Source of the DNA: Phycisphaerae bacterium
GTDB taxonomy: Bacteria > Planctomycetota > Phycisphaerae > Phycisphaerales > SM1A02
NCBI GenBank assembly: GCA_002689385.1
Contig: NZFX01000005.1
Location: 1 to 57,124 of the forward strand
Length of the DNA: 57,124 nucleotides
Reading direction: 5' to 3'
Position 1 is the stretch's first letter; every line of letters begins with the position of its first letter. Made by a program: the position numbers and the translations under genes. Positions 44,535 through 52,800 of the stretch are shown one piece after another. The notes under the pieces are model-generated. The model was given only the letters and a program-made list of their open reading frames with translations, ran no database searches and had not been told where the DNA came from.

Positions 44535-45989
44535 ATGGCTCTATTTGGAAAAAAATCAAAATCTGAAGATCTCTTTCTCCCAGATCCCGAAAAAGCATAT
44601 GCTTGGTTCGAGCGTGCTCGGCAAATGGCAGACAGCCACAATTACGAATCAGCTTTTGCATTTTTTGCAAGCGGATTTAAATTAGATCCTAGAGACATTT
44701 CAATTCATAAAGAAGTATTAGATGTTGCAAAAACGTATTATGAACGTGGTGGTGAAAAGGCAACGAGCAAACAAATAAAACAAGTTGATGGCTCCACGAA
44801 TATTGAAAAATTCATTACTTCCCTGTTCGTCTGGTGGCATGACTTTACGAATGCCAAACACGCGATGAAAGCGGTTTCCTTAGCTGTTCAAGCGGAACAA
44901 AATGTTTTTGGTGTTGCCATGGCTGACACGCTCCTTACCCTTGCATCAAGAGATGGCAAGGCACTTTCCTTTAAAGAATTAAAAGCGCTGATGGAGTTGT
45001 TTCAATCCGCTGGTGCTTGGGACCAAGCAATTAAAGTGGGGCAAGCGGCACTTGCTGCAAAACCAGACGACGCTGTGCTCGAGCGTTCTCTGAATGAACT
45101 TGCCGCAGAGCGTGCAATTTCTGGTGGCGGTTACGACCAAATGGGTACTGAAGAAGGCGGTTTTAAGAAGTTTGTCAAGGATATTGATAAACAACGCGAA
45201 CTTGAGGAAGACGAATCGCTTGCAGGCAGCGCCGGCAGCATGGAGCGCGTCGTAGCTCGTGCAAAGAAAGAACTTGAAGATAATCCAGATTCGCCCGACG
45301 CTGTCTCTGCGTACGTCAAAGTATTGAGAAAGCAATCAACGCCTGAATCTACAAAGTTGGCATTCCAAGTATTGATGCACGGGTTCAAAGTAACAAAACA
45401 ATACCGTTTCCGCATGGAAGCAGCTGATATTAAAATAGCAATGGCAAGCAGACACATCGAAAAGATAGCTGAGCAACTGACGCAAAATCCATCCGATGAA
45501 CTGCAAGAAAAGCATGACGCAGCTGTTGCTGAATTTCGATCTTTTCGAAAAACAGAGTTTCAAGAACGAACCGCTAAGTACCCAACTGATCGAAAAATTA
45601 AATTTCAACTTGGCGAACTTGCCATTGAAGATGGTGATTTAAACCTTGCAATGGAATGCTTTCAAAAAGCAAAAGACGAGCCACGATTGCGTGTGCGCGC
45701 AGGGCAGGAACTCGGCCGTTGCTTTGCATCTGAGGGTTGGTATTCTGAAGCAGTTGGTGAGTTTAAAGAATCTATAAAAGCACTAGGCGGCAGTGACAAC
45801 GAGATGGAACTGTCACTTCGATATGAATTGATGCAATCTCTAGCCAAAAAAGCAAAGAAAGATGAAAACATCGACCTCGCAAAGGAAGCTATGGATATCT
45901 GTTCCGGCATTGCCCGTAAGGACATTTCTTATCGCGATATCCGTGACTGTCGCCGACACCTTGACGATCTCGTCAAAGAACTTGAGTAA
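44535..45989 (+). CDS. Tetratricopeptide-repeat protein of unknown role
   Basis: A 484-residue soluble, charged, helical protein. TPR-like units are seen at about 22-60 (A-Y-A-W-F-E-R-A-R-Q-M-A ... A-F-A-F-F-A-S-G-F-K-L-D-P), 150-185 (A-W-D-Q-A-I-K-V-G-Q-A-A-L-A-A-K-P-D-D), and 350-425 (D-L-N-L-A-M-E-C-F-Q-K-A ... G-W-Y-S-E-A-V-G-E-F-K-E-S). A Lys/Glu-rich coiled segment lies at about 215-250. The N-terminal M-A-L-F-G-K-K-S-K has no signal peptide. Probably a scaffold for protein contacts; no partner is evident from the divergent def operon or the convergent kdsB. Confidence 0.75.
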   Translation: MALFGKKSKSEDLFLPDPEKAYAWFERARQMADSHNYESAFAFFASGFKLDPRDISIHKEVLDVAKTYYERGGEKATSKQIKQVDGSTNIEKFITSLFVWWHDFTNAKHAMKAVSLAVQAEQNVFGVAMADTLLTLASRDGKALSFKELKALMELFQSAGAWDQAIKVGQAALAAKPDDAVLERSLNELAAERAISGGGYDQMGTEEGGFKKFVKDIDKQRELEEDESLAGSAGSMERVVARAKKELEDNPDSPDAVSAYVKVLRKQSTPESTKLAFQVLMHGFKVTKQYRFRMEAADIKIAMASRHIEKIAEQLTQNPSDELQEKHDAAVAEFRSFRKTEFQERTAKYPTDRKIKFQLGELAIEDGDLNLAMECFQKAKDEPRLRVRAGQELGRCFASEGWYSEAVGEFKESIKALGGSDNEMELSLRYELMQSLAKKAKKDENIDLAKEAMDICSGIARKDISYRDIRDCRRHLDDLVKELE

Positions 45990-46041
45990 TCTAATCGCGG
46001 CAGATTAATCTCTCTTAAAAGTTTGTTGTACTCGGGGTTGT

Positions 46042-46728
46042 TTAACTCGTATGCCGTAGTACGAATTCATCATATTGCTCTTTTGTATCAATGCCCCCTG
46101 GCTGTGGTTCAACTGTTGCAACTGCAATCGTGAAGCCATTATCAATTGCGCGCATTTGTTCTAGCCGACGAGCAATCTCGTTTTGCGTTGGCTGCATTTC
46201 AACATACGTTTGTAAAAAAGTCGGTTGATAGACATATAAGCCAATATGGCGAGCGGCGCCTTCTGATGCTTGCCTTGAAAAGTCAACCGCCCTGTTGCCT
46301 TCAAGAATTGCTTTAACAACGTTTTCGTTCTGAACTTCATCTTTTTGTAACTTGCATACTGCAGTTGCCATCACTGATGACCCAAGGGCTTCAATCGTGG
46401 TGTCAATGACCGCTGGGTCAAGTTCCGGCTCGTCTCCCTGCATATTAACCACCACATCGCAGTCAAGAGCACGTACGGCCTGGGCAATACGGCTTGTTCC
46501 ATTTGGGTGCTCGCCAGTCATGATAACCTCGCCACCAAACTCCCTAACCCGCGTTGCGATGTCTTCAGAATCCGTTGCGATATACACATTCGTGACCGCT
46601 TGTGCCATTTTTGCTACTTCCCAAGCATATTGAATCAAAGGCTTGCCTGTTTCATCAGCAATCATTTTTGCAGGAAATCGCGATGAATCAATCCTTGCTG
46701 GAATTATTGCAACTACGTTATTCGCCAT
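46042..46728 (-). CDS. kdsB: 3-deoxy-manno-octulosonate cytidylyltransferase
   Basis: A 228-residue nucleotidyltransferase that activates KDO as CMP-KDO for lipopolysaccharide. Seen: I-I-P-A-R-I-D-S-S-R-F-P-A-K with the triphosphate-binding lysine, V-Y-I-A-T-D, N-G-T-S-R-I-A-Q-A (family usually G-T-D-R), N-M-Q-G-D-E-P-E-L, R-H-I-G-L-Y-V-Y and L-E-Q-M-R-A-I. Slightly short for KdsB (about 245-255), and the usual D in G-T-D-R is S, so a related sugar acid is a small possibility. ATG 46728 is preferred over GTG 46731. Confidence 0.9.
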   Translation of the reverse strand: MANNVVAIIPARIDSSRFPAKMIADETGKPLIQYAWEVAKMAQAVTNVYIATDSEDIATRVREFGGEVIMTGEHPNGTSRIAQAVRALDCDVVVNMQGDEPELDPAVIDTTIEALGSSVMATAVCKLQKDEVQNENVVKAILEGNRAVDFSRQASEGAARHIGLYVYQPTFLQTYVEMQPTQNEIARRLEQMRAIDNGFTIAVATVEPQPGGIDTKEQYDEFVLRHTS

Positions 46729-46740
46729 CACACCATTCTA
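46729..46740 (-). promoter_or_regulatory. -10 element giving a leaderless kdsB start
   Basis: TAGAAT (46740-46735), then 6 bases to the ATG at 46728. The promoter's upstream part would run into the palindromic element at 46746. Confidence 0.45.
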
Positions 46741-46745
46741 CTCGT

Positions 46746-46772
46746 GGGGTCTGACCCCGGGGGTCAGACCCC
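46746..46772. repeat. Double palindrome, REP-like element
   Basis: GGGGTCTGACCCC and GGGGTCAGACCCC are exact 13-base complements either side of one G, and each half is itself palindromic. Such GGGGTCWGACCCC motifs recur around REP-associated tyrosine transposase (RAYT) genes in many bacteria; none is in this window. It lies between the divergent kdsB and pyrG. Confidence 0.7.
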
Positions 46773-46791
46773 CTTGAGAAATTTGGTAATC

Positions 46792-46814
46792 AAAGTGACT
46801 GTCACTTTTTTTAA
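46792..46814. repeat. AAAGTGAC palindrome followed by T-run
   Basis: AAAGTGAC and GTCACTTT flank a single T, followed by further Ts. Together with the 46746 palindrome it forms a compact inserted-looking unit of about 70 bases. It might also act as a weak terminator. Confidence 0.55.
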
Positions 46815-46824
46815 AGAAAAGCGC

Positions 46825-46853
46825 TTGGTGCAGAGTGCACTCCATGCTACAAT
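46825..46853 (+). promoter_or_regulatory. pyrG promoter giving a leaderless start
   Basis: -35-like TTGGTG (46825-46830), 17-base spacer, -10 TACAAT (46848-46853), then 5 bases to the ATG at 46859. The best-spaced complete promoter in the window. Confidence 0.6.
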
Positions 46854-46858
46854 CGGGA

Positions 46859-48676
46859 ATGCCCACCCAAGATTCAAACGAAACGTTTTTGAGCCAATTC
46901 GGCAAAAGTGCCGAAACCACAGAATTTTATTCACCTATTCCAGAAGGCTACAAGCAAGGCCACACGCGCTACGTCGTTGTCCTTGGCACTGTCATGTCTG
47001 GACTTGGCAAGGGGATTTTCAGTTCCTCACTAGCAAAACTACTCCAAGACAAAGGGCTCTCTGTCACGCCCGTAAAACTTGAGGGCTACCTCAATATCGA
47101 TTCAGGCACGCTCAACCCCTTCCGCCATGGCGAAGTTTTCGTCCTCGACGATGGTACGGAAACTGACATGGACCTTGGAACGTACGAACGTATCCTCGAC
47201 CTCAACCTTTCGCATGCTAACTTCACGACTGCGGGGCAAATTTACACTGAAATTTTAGCTCGTGAACGTGCTGGTGGTTACCTTGGTCGTGATGTACAAA
47301 TGATTCCTCACGTTACCGGCGAAGTCAAACGGCGCTTACGTCAACTTGCCATTGATGGTGGTAAAAATGGCGCGCAAGCTGATGTCGTCTTCGTCGAAGT
47401 TGGTGGTACTGTAGGAGATTACGAAAACAGTTTCTACATCGAAGCACTCCGCGAGCTTGCCTATGAAGAAGGACCTGAATCAACTTGTTTTGTAGCACTC
47501 ACCTACATTGTTGAACCAGCAATCCTTGGCGAACAAAAATCAAAGCCTGCGCAACTCGGCATCAAGGCGTTAATGGAAACAGGCATCCAGCCACACTTAG
47601 TAGCGTGCCGTGCAGAAATGCCCGTGACTGACACCGTCATCCAAAAGATTTCGATGTTCTCAAACGTACCAAAAGAATGCGTGTTCTCAATGCATGATCG
47701 TGCATCGATTTACACCATTCCAGATGCAATGCGAAGCGAAGGCCTCGACAGGCAAATTTTATCAATGCTCAAGTTGCACAGCAGAGTTAACGCAACAACT
47801 GAAGACTCTGCGCGCTCTGCTTGGAACAAATATACAACAGCCATTGCTTCAAAGCGCAAGCACAACATCAACATTGGCATCCTTGGAAAATACACTTCGA
47901 TTCGTGATGCATATGCATCCATCGATAAAGCGATCGAACACGCATCGACGCATCTTTCTGCGAACGCCAACATCAAGTGGCTTGACGTCACAAATTTTAC
48001 AGCAGAAAATGCAGACGCCAAACTTGAAGCTGCAGACCTTGACGCAGTCATCGTACCTGGCGGCTTTGGCGAACGCGGCATCGAAGGCAAACTTGCGAGC
48101 GTCAAGTGGGCGCGCGAACACGGCATTCCGTTCCTTGGTATTTGCCTTGGTTTTCAAATGGCTGTCGTTGAATTCGCGCGAAACGTCGTCGAATTACAAG
48201 ATGCAAACTCCGCTGAATTTGATGTGAGCTGTGCACACCCTGTCATCGCGGAACTCCCAGACCAAAAAGAGATTGAGGGTCTTGGCGGAACGATGCGCCT
48301 CGGTGGTCAAGATGTCGAAATCACCCCAGGTAGTTTCGCTCACCAATTGTTTGGCGCCACAAGTGTTCGTGAACGATTCCGACACCGTTACGAAGTGGAG
48401 CCAAAATACATTGAGCAACTTACAAATGCTGGCTTGAGTTTCAGTGGCCACCACCCAGAACACCGAATTATGCAAGTCCTTGAACTTTCAAGCGATGTAC
48501 ACCCCTACTTTGTTGCGGGTCAGTTTCACCCAGAGCTAACGAGCAGGCCCCTGACTCCTCAGCCAATGTTTATGGGCTTAATTGCTGCTGGCATCGCACA
48601 TCGTTCTGGCGAGAGGCATCCTTCTGGCGTGGATTCACGCTGGCTTACTGGCAACAACTCGGCTGCTAGCGTATAA
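46859..48676 (+). CDS. pyrG: CTP synthase
   Basis: A 605-residue enzyme making CTP from UTP, ATP and glutamine. An N-terminal extension of about 35 residues precedes the synthase domain (V-L-G-T-V-M-S-G-L-G-K-G-I-F-S-S-S, where most CTP synthases read G-G-V-V-S-S-L-G-K-G). It continues with H-G-E-V-F-V-L-D-D-G-T-E-T-D-M-D-L-G, E-V-G-G-T-V-G-D and Q-S-K-P-A-Q-L-G. The class I glutamine amidotransferase domain (about 335-590) has P-G-G-F-G-E-R-G, nucleophile Cys in L-G-I-C-L-G-F-Q and Q-F-H-P-E-L. ATG 46859 fits the promoter; upstream ATG 46844 and GTG 46835 would fall before the expected transcription start. Confidence 0.95.
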   Translation: MPTQDSNETFLSQFGKSAETTEFYSPIPEGYKQGHTRYVVVLGTVMSGLGKGIFSSSLAKLLQDKGLSVTPVKLEGYLNIDSGTLNPFRHGEVFVLDDGTETDMDLGTYERILDLNLSHANFTTAGQIYTEILARERAGGYLGRDVQMIPHVTGEVKRRLRQLAIDGGKNGAQADVVFVEVGGTVGDYENSFYIEALRELAYEEGPESTCFVALTYIVEPAILGEQKSKPAQLGIKALMETGIQPHLVACRAEMPVTDTVIQKISMFSNVPKECVFSMHDRASIYTIPDAMRSEGLDRQILSMLKLHSRVNATTEDSARSAWNKYTTAIASKRKHNINIGILGKYTSIRDAYASIDKAIEHASTHLSANANIKWLDVTNFTAENADAKLEAADLDAVIVPGGFGERGIEGKLASVKWAREHGIPFLGICLGFQMAVVEFARNVVELQDANSAEFDVSCAHPVIAELPDQKEIEGLGGTMRLGGQDVEITPGSFAHQLFGATSVRERFRHRYEVEPKYIEQLTNAGLSFSGHHPEHRIMQVLELSSDVHPYFVAGQFHPELTSRPLTPQPMFMGLIAAGIAHRSGERHPSGVDSRWLTGNNSAASV

Positions 48677-48677
48677 T
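48672..48677 (+). promoter_or_regulatory. -10 element of the tRNA gene
   Basis: Consensus TATAAT containing the pyrG stop codon, 13 bases before the tRNA 5' end. TGGCAA, 17 bases upstream, is a possible -35. Confidence 0.5.
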
Positions 48678-48690
48678 CCACACCCCATAT

Positions 48691-48764
48691 GGCGATATAG
48701 CTCAGTTGGTTAGAGCGTGGGATTCATAAGCCCGAGGTCACAGGTTCGAATCCTGTTATCGCTA
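48691..48764 (+). tRNA. tRNA-Met (anticodon CAT)
   Basis: A complete 74-base cloverleaf: acceptor GGCGATA pairs with TATCGCT (one G-T), D arm GCTC/GAGC, anticodon loop TTCATAA, variable AGGTC, T arm ACAGG-TTCGAAT-CCTGT, discriminator A. CCA is not encoded. The base before the loop faces a G (A-G) at the bottom of the anticodon stem. The paired first acceptor position argues against initiator tRNA. CAT could also be a tRNA-Ile whose C is changed to lysidine, but the body resembles elongator Met. Confidence 0.9.
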
Positions 48765-48810
48765 TTGAAACGTAAGAAGCCCTCCACTTGGAGGGCTTCT
48801 TACGTTTCAA
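48765..48810 (+). terminator. Long perfect hairpin after the tRNA
   Basis: Two 22-base arms, exact complements, with a 2-base centre (core AAGAAGCCCTCCA and TGGAGGGCTTCTT) begin on the base after the tRNA. The 3' arm ends in short T groups rather than one run. It most likely ends the tRNA transcript, and its position makes it a candidate for 3'-end processing as well. Confidence 0.75.
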
Positions 48811-48877
48811 CTTTGAACTACATACATTTACGACCATCTGGATTAAGTGCTGCTTTTTTGTATACCATGGACCAATC

Positions 48878-49846
48878 ATGCGCATTTGCCTGCTTACGAA
48901 CCAAGACCTTGATTCACCAACAATCCGAGAAGACGATTGGCCGTGTGACCCGCGACCATTCTTACCAAATGAAGATTGGCACTTAGCGGTTCTAGGCGAA
49001 AAACACGAAGCAGCAACACAAGTTGAAGTCTTGATTGCACAAGGATTCGATTTGTATTTCAATTTATGCGATGGTGCTGAAAACCAACTTGACACGCCAG
49101 GCATCGAAGTCATTCAAACACTTGAAAAACATGGTGTGCCTTTTACTGGCGCAACAAGTGCATGCTACGAACCAACCCGAGAAGAAATGAAAATTGCGTG
49201 TATGAAGAGTGGCATTTCCACACCGAAATTTGTATTTGCAAAAACGCGGTATGACATTGTGATGGCAAACAAACATTTGGAATACCCACTGTTTGTCAAA
49301 CATTACAACAGTTATGCGTCCATCGACTTAACACCAAAATCAAGAGTAACGTGTTACAAAGAACTCGTCCACCAAGCCGAAAAAATGATTCGAAGGCACG
49401 GCGCTTGCCTTATTGAGGAGTACATCGATGGCACAGAATACACCGTACTCATTGCAGAAAATCCTGAGGACAAAAGTAATCCAAAAGTATACCCGCCAGT
49501 CCAGTACGAGTTTCCGGAAGGTGAAACGTTTAAACACTCTGACCTAAAGTGGGAAACGTTTGCTGGGATGAAAACATTTCCCGTACAAGACGAAGTTCTT
49601 GCCGATCGACTCTGCAATGAATGCGCCAAGTTCTTTGTGGCAATGGAACAAAAAAGTTTTGGTCGTTGCGATGTTCGTGTTGATAAAACGGGTACGCCTT
49701 TTATCCTTGAGATCAATTCAAATTGCGGGGTTTACTTTGAGAAAGAAGCATACGGAAGCGCTGACTTTTGCATTGCACTTGACCCTAATGGCCATATTGG
49801 ATTTACAGAACAATTAGCCAAGGTAGCATTTGCTCGAAAAACATAA
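48878..49846 (+). CDS. ATP-grasp ligase, D-alanine--D-alanine ligase-like
   Basis: A 322-residue ATP-grasp enzyme. The N-terminal domain (M-R-I-C-L-L-T-N-Q-D-L ... F-N-L-C-D-G) and V-P-F-T-G-A-T-S-A-C-Y precede the ATP-binding Y-P-L-F-V-K-H-Y-N-S-Y-A-S and L-I-E-E-Y-I-D-G-T-E-Y. G-R-C-D-V-R-V-D-K-T-G-T-P-F-I-L-E-I-N-S-N-C-G holds the metal ligands Asp, Glu and Asn. The S-Y-A-S loop and a short N-domain differ from ordinary Ddl, so D-Ala-D-Ala may not be the product; another amino-acid or peptide ligation is as likely. ATG 48878 is chosen; TACCAT ends 9 bases upstream. Confidence 0.85.
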   Translation: MRICLLTNQDLDSPTIREDDWPCDPRPFLPNEDWHLAVLGEKHEAATQVEVLIAQGFDLYFNLCDGAENQLDTPGIEVIQTLEKHGVPFTGATSACYEPTREEMKIACMKSGISTPKFVFAKTRYDIVMANKHLEYPLFVKHYNSYASIDLTPKSRVTCYKELVHQAEKMIRRHGACLIEEYIDGTEYTVLIAENPEDKSNPKVYPPVQYEFPEGETFKHSDLKWETFAGMKTFPVQDEVLADRLCNECAKFFVAMEQKSFGRCDVRVDKTGTPFILEINSNCGVYFEKEAYGSADFCIALDPNGHIGFTEQLAKVAFARKT

Positions 49847-49877
49847 AAAGACAAATTCAGAATGTTTGTATACCCTG

Positions 49878-49889
49878 TAAGATGACCAT
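49878..49889 (+). promoter_or_regulatory. -10 element giving a leaderless kinase start
   Basis: TAAGAT (49878-49883), then 6 bases to the ATG at 49890; TTCAGA 16 bases upstream may be the -35. Confidence 0.5.
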
Positions 49890-52298
49890 ATGACAAGTAA
49901 TTCAGAAGATTTTACCTCACCAGACGATTCCACCGAAGAATTTATTTCTCCTCCACCTGCGCTTAATTCCGCAGGTGACCCAATGATTGGTAAAAAAATT
50001 GGCTCATGCACAATAAAACGAGTCATAGGGTCTGGCGGCATGGGCACTGTCTACGAAGCAATACAAGAGAATCCTCGAAGGAGGGTTGCACTCAAAGTCA
50101 TGAAGCGAGGCATATCTTCACGTTCTGCTATTCGCCGTTTTGAATTTGAGTCGCAAACACTTGCTCGACTTAAGCACCAAGGCATAGCGCAAGTATACGA
50201 AGCCGGTACACATGACGATGGCTCGGGCGGTGCCCCTTACTTTGTTATGGAGTACGTCATCAATGCAAAACCCATAACGCATTACGCGGATGATAAAGAT
50301 CTAAACACACGTAAACGATTAGAACTATTTTCAAAAGTATGCGATGCAATTCAGCAAGGTCATTTAAAAGGGATTGTTCATCGAGATTTAAAACCAGGGA
50401 ACATACTTGTTAACTCGAATGGGCAACCAAAGATTATTGACTTTGGCGTTGCGCGTTCAACAGACAGTGACCTTGCAATCACTACGTTGCAAACTGATGT
50501 TGGGCAACTCATAGGTACGTTGCAATACATGAGTCCTGAACAGTGCGAAGCTGACCCAAGCGATATCGATATCCGGAGTGACGTCTATGCACTTGGCGTT
50601 TTGTTATATGAATTGCTCACTGGAAATTTACCTTACGACATCAAGCGCGTAGCGATTCATGAAGCTGTGCGTGTTATCCGAGAACAAGAACCTATAAAAT
50701 TATCTGCTACCCACAAACATTTACGTGGTGATATTGAAACTATCGCCCACAAAGCGTTAGAAAAAGACCGAGTCAGACGATACCAGTCTGCCACTGCAAT
50801 TCAAGAAGATGTAATGCACTACCTGAATGACGAGCCAATTACGGCAAGGCCACCAGGAGCGATTGATTACCTTCGAAGGTTTGCTAAAAAACACACTGCT
50901 GCAGCTTTAGCAATTGCGTCGATATTTTTCGTGCTCATCATTTCAGTGTTTGTCATTTCGAACTACGCAGTAGAGTTAGAAAAACAAACGAAAGGGTTAA
51001 AATACGAGACTATACGATCAACCGCTGTCAAAAAATTCGCATCTAGCATGCTTTCTTCGGTCGACCCTGCAGTTTGTGGCGAAATGGATAAGGAGCTAAT
51101 GCTGCATATACTTGCTAAGGCATCTGATTCTGTTAGCGAAGACTTCGAGAACCAGCCACTTGTTGAAGCCGAGATTCGAAAAATAATTGGCACTGCGTAC
51201 CTTGATATTAGCCAGTACGCAAAAGCAAAACCGCATTTGCAAGAATCCATTTCTTTGTTTGATAAATACGGTGATTCTGTCCGCTTAAAGGATAAAGTCG
51301 TTAGCGTGAATCCAAAGTCTATCGGTTCGAAAATTACACTTGCGCGCTTACATTACTTACTTGGAGAATATAAAAAATCTGAAGCGCTACTTAAAACAGC
51401 TCTTCTATTGACAACTACTGCACTCGGACCAGATAAGCCTATCACACTTGAAGCCAATTTACAAATGGCAGATTTATTGAATCGTCAAGGAAAACACGAT
51501 GAATCTGAAAAATATATAAATGAAGTTTTACGTATTCAGCGTGCGATATATGGCGATGAACATAAAGAGACTGTTAGAACTTTAGCAAACCTGGGCGTAT
51601 CGTATTTCGGGCAAGGAAAATATGAAGAAGCCCTACCCTATTTTCGAGAAGCGCTCGAGTCAACACGTACACTTTTTGGTGAAGATCACCCAAGCACACT
51701 CAACATCATGTTAAATCTTGGCAATACATTGCTTTCTCAAAAAAAGTATGACGAAGCAAAACCGTTTCTTCTTGAAGTTCTTGCCTCAAACCGTCGCATA
51801 CTTGGGAATGATCACCCCTCAACTGCAAGCGCGCTCAACAGCGTAGGAAGTTTGTTGAAATCCCAGTTAAAGTATGCGGAAGCTGAGCCATATCTGCTTG
51901 AAGCTTTCGAAATGAGCAAGCGAGTTTCAGGGGCTTCCCATCCCAAAACACTTTGGCTCATGGGAACGTATGCTGGAGTCCTTGCTACCCAAGATAAATT
52001 TGAAAAAGCGGAATCACTTCTATCTGGAGCCCTCACGACAAGCCGATCTGTAAGTGGCAACGAAGCTCCAAGCACTATCTATTTGATTGGTAGTGCTGGC
52101 GAAATACAGATGAAACAGGGCAAGTACCCTGAAGCAGAAGCACTGTTTCTTGAATATATTCGATTGAATAAAAGTGTGAACAGTGGCGACCATCCAGATC
52201 TGCAATGGGGGTACCACATGCTTGCCACTATATACGAAGATTGGGGCAAACCGGAAGAAGCAACTAAGTACCGAAACTTGGCTCCTGCGCCGAAGTAA
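49890..52298 (+). CDS. Membrane Ser/Thr protein kinase with TPR domain
   Basis: An 802-residue Hanks-type kinase. An acidic, Ser/Pro-rich N-terminus (1-30) precedes the kinase domain: glycine loop G-S-G-G-M-G at 47-52, catalytic Lys69 in V-A-L-K, H-R-D-L-K-P-G-N at 164-171, D-F-G at 184-186, and M-S-P-E-Q. One transmembrane helix follows at about 340-362 (A-A-L-A-I-A-S-I-F-F-V-L-I-I-S-V-F-V-I). The extracytoplasmic part has at least seven kinesin-light-chain-like TPRs (Y-A-E-A-E-P-Y-L-L-E-A, H-P-x-T-L). It probably senses protein contacts outside the membrane and signals inward. Kinases of this layout are typical of planctomycetes. Confidence 0.93.
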   Translation: MTSNSEDFTSPDDSTEEFISPPPALNSAGDPMIGKKIGSCTIKRVIGSGGMGTVYEAIQENPRRRVALKVMKRGISSRSAIRRFEFESQTLARLKHQGIAQVYEAGTHDDGSGGAPYFVMEYVINAKPITHYADDKDLNTRKRLELFSKVCDAIQQGHLKGIVHRDLKPGNILVNSNGQPKIIDFGVARSTDSDLAITTLQTDVGQLIGTLQYMSPEQCEADPSDIDIRSDVYALGVLLYELLTGNLPYDIKRVAIHEAVRVIREQEPIKLSATHKHLRGDIETIAHKALEKDRVRRYQSATAIQEDVMHYLNDEPITARPPGAIDYLRRFAKKHTAAALAIASIFFVLIISVFVISNYAVELEKQTKGLKYETIRSTAVKKFASSMLSSVDPAVCGEMDKELMLHILAKASDSVSEDFENQPLVEAEIRKIIGTAYLDISQYAKAKPHLQESISLFDKYGDSVRLKDKVVSVNPKSIGSKITLARLHYLLGEYKKSEALLKTALLLTTTALGPDKPITLEANLQMADLLNRQGKHDESEKYINEVLRIQRAIYGDEHKETVRTLANLGVSYFGQGKYEEALPYFREALESTRTLFGEDHPSTLNIMLNLGNTLLSQKKYDEAKPFLLEVLASNRRILGNDHPSTASALNSVGSLLKSQLKYAEAEPYLLEAFEMSKRVSGASHPKTLWLMGTYAGVLATQDKFEKAESLLSGALTTSRSVSGNEAPSTIYLIGSAGEIQMKQGKYPEAEALFLEYIRLNKSVNSGDHPDLQWGYHMLATIYEDWGKPEEATKYRNLAPAPK

Positions 52299-52481
52299 AA
52301 AAGTTGTTTGCCAAGGGCTGGTGTTAGCATAAGAAAAACACCATCCTTCTTATCAACAATTGAGGGTGGCGTGTATCTAATGATGATTTTCATCATAATA
52401 CATCATTGAGTCATCTCATAAATAAGTTTCTAATGCTGTGTGTACTGGTACTCATAAACGAATCACCGAACTAATAATGTC

Positions 52482-52509
52482 AAAAGCACCTGAAAAATCA
52501 AGTGCTTTT
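52482..52509. terminator. Bidirectional terminator hairpin
   Basis: AAAAGCAC and GTGCTTTT with inner TGA/TCA pairing around a short loop, T-rich on both strands. It lies between the kinase gene and the convergent DUF378 gene, 180 bases after the kinase stop. Confidence 0.6.
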
Positions 52510-52550
52510 AAACGAGTTAAGAGTTATTTATTCAAACACTAAAAGTGAAA

Positions 52551-52757
52551 TCAAGATGCACTACCAATTACCTCTAGCATAGAAAGAAGTTGGATAACCG
52601 CTGAGACACCTACTAAAGAATATACTAGCCTTGCGATAGGCTTTTCATTTCCGCCACAAAGAGCTGCAACTAAATCGAATTTAGCCATACCCCATAAACC
52701 CCAATTGACCCCGCCAATAACACATAAAATCATTGATATACAAATTACCATATCCAT
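52551..52757 (-). CDS. DUF378-family small membrane protein
   Basis: A 68-residue protein with two transmembrane helices. I-L-C-V-I-G-G-V-N-W-G-L-W-G, F-D-L-V-A-A-L, and R-L-V-Y-S-L-V-G-V-S-A match the DUF378 (YuzA) pattern. Function unknown. A near-perfect ribosome site, AAGGAGAT, lies 8 bases before the ATG, in contrast to the leaderless genes to the left. Confidence 0.85.
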   Translation of the reverse strand: MDMVICISMILCVIGGVNWGLWGMAKFDLVAALCGGNEKPIARLVYSLVGVSAVIQLLSMLEVIGSAS

Positions 52758-52800
52758 TTTATTAATCTCCTTTTTTATAATGAATTAAATTAATTAAGCG

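Noticed and set aside
48691-48764. Initiator tRNA-fMet
   Set aside because: The first acceptor pair is G-T and so pairs, whereas initiators have an unpaired first position, and the anticodon stem lacks the three G-C pairs flush with the loop.
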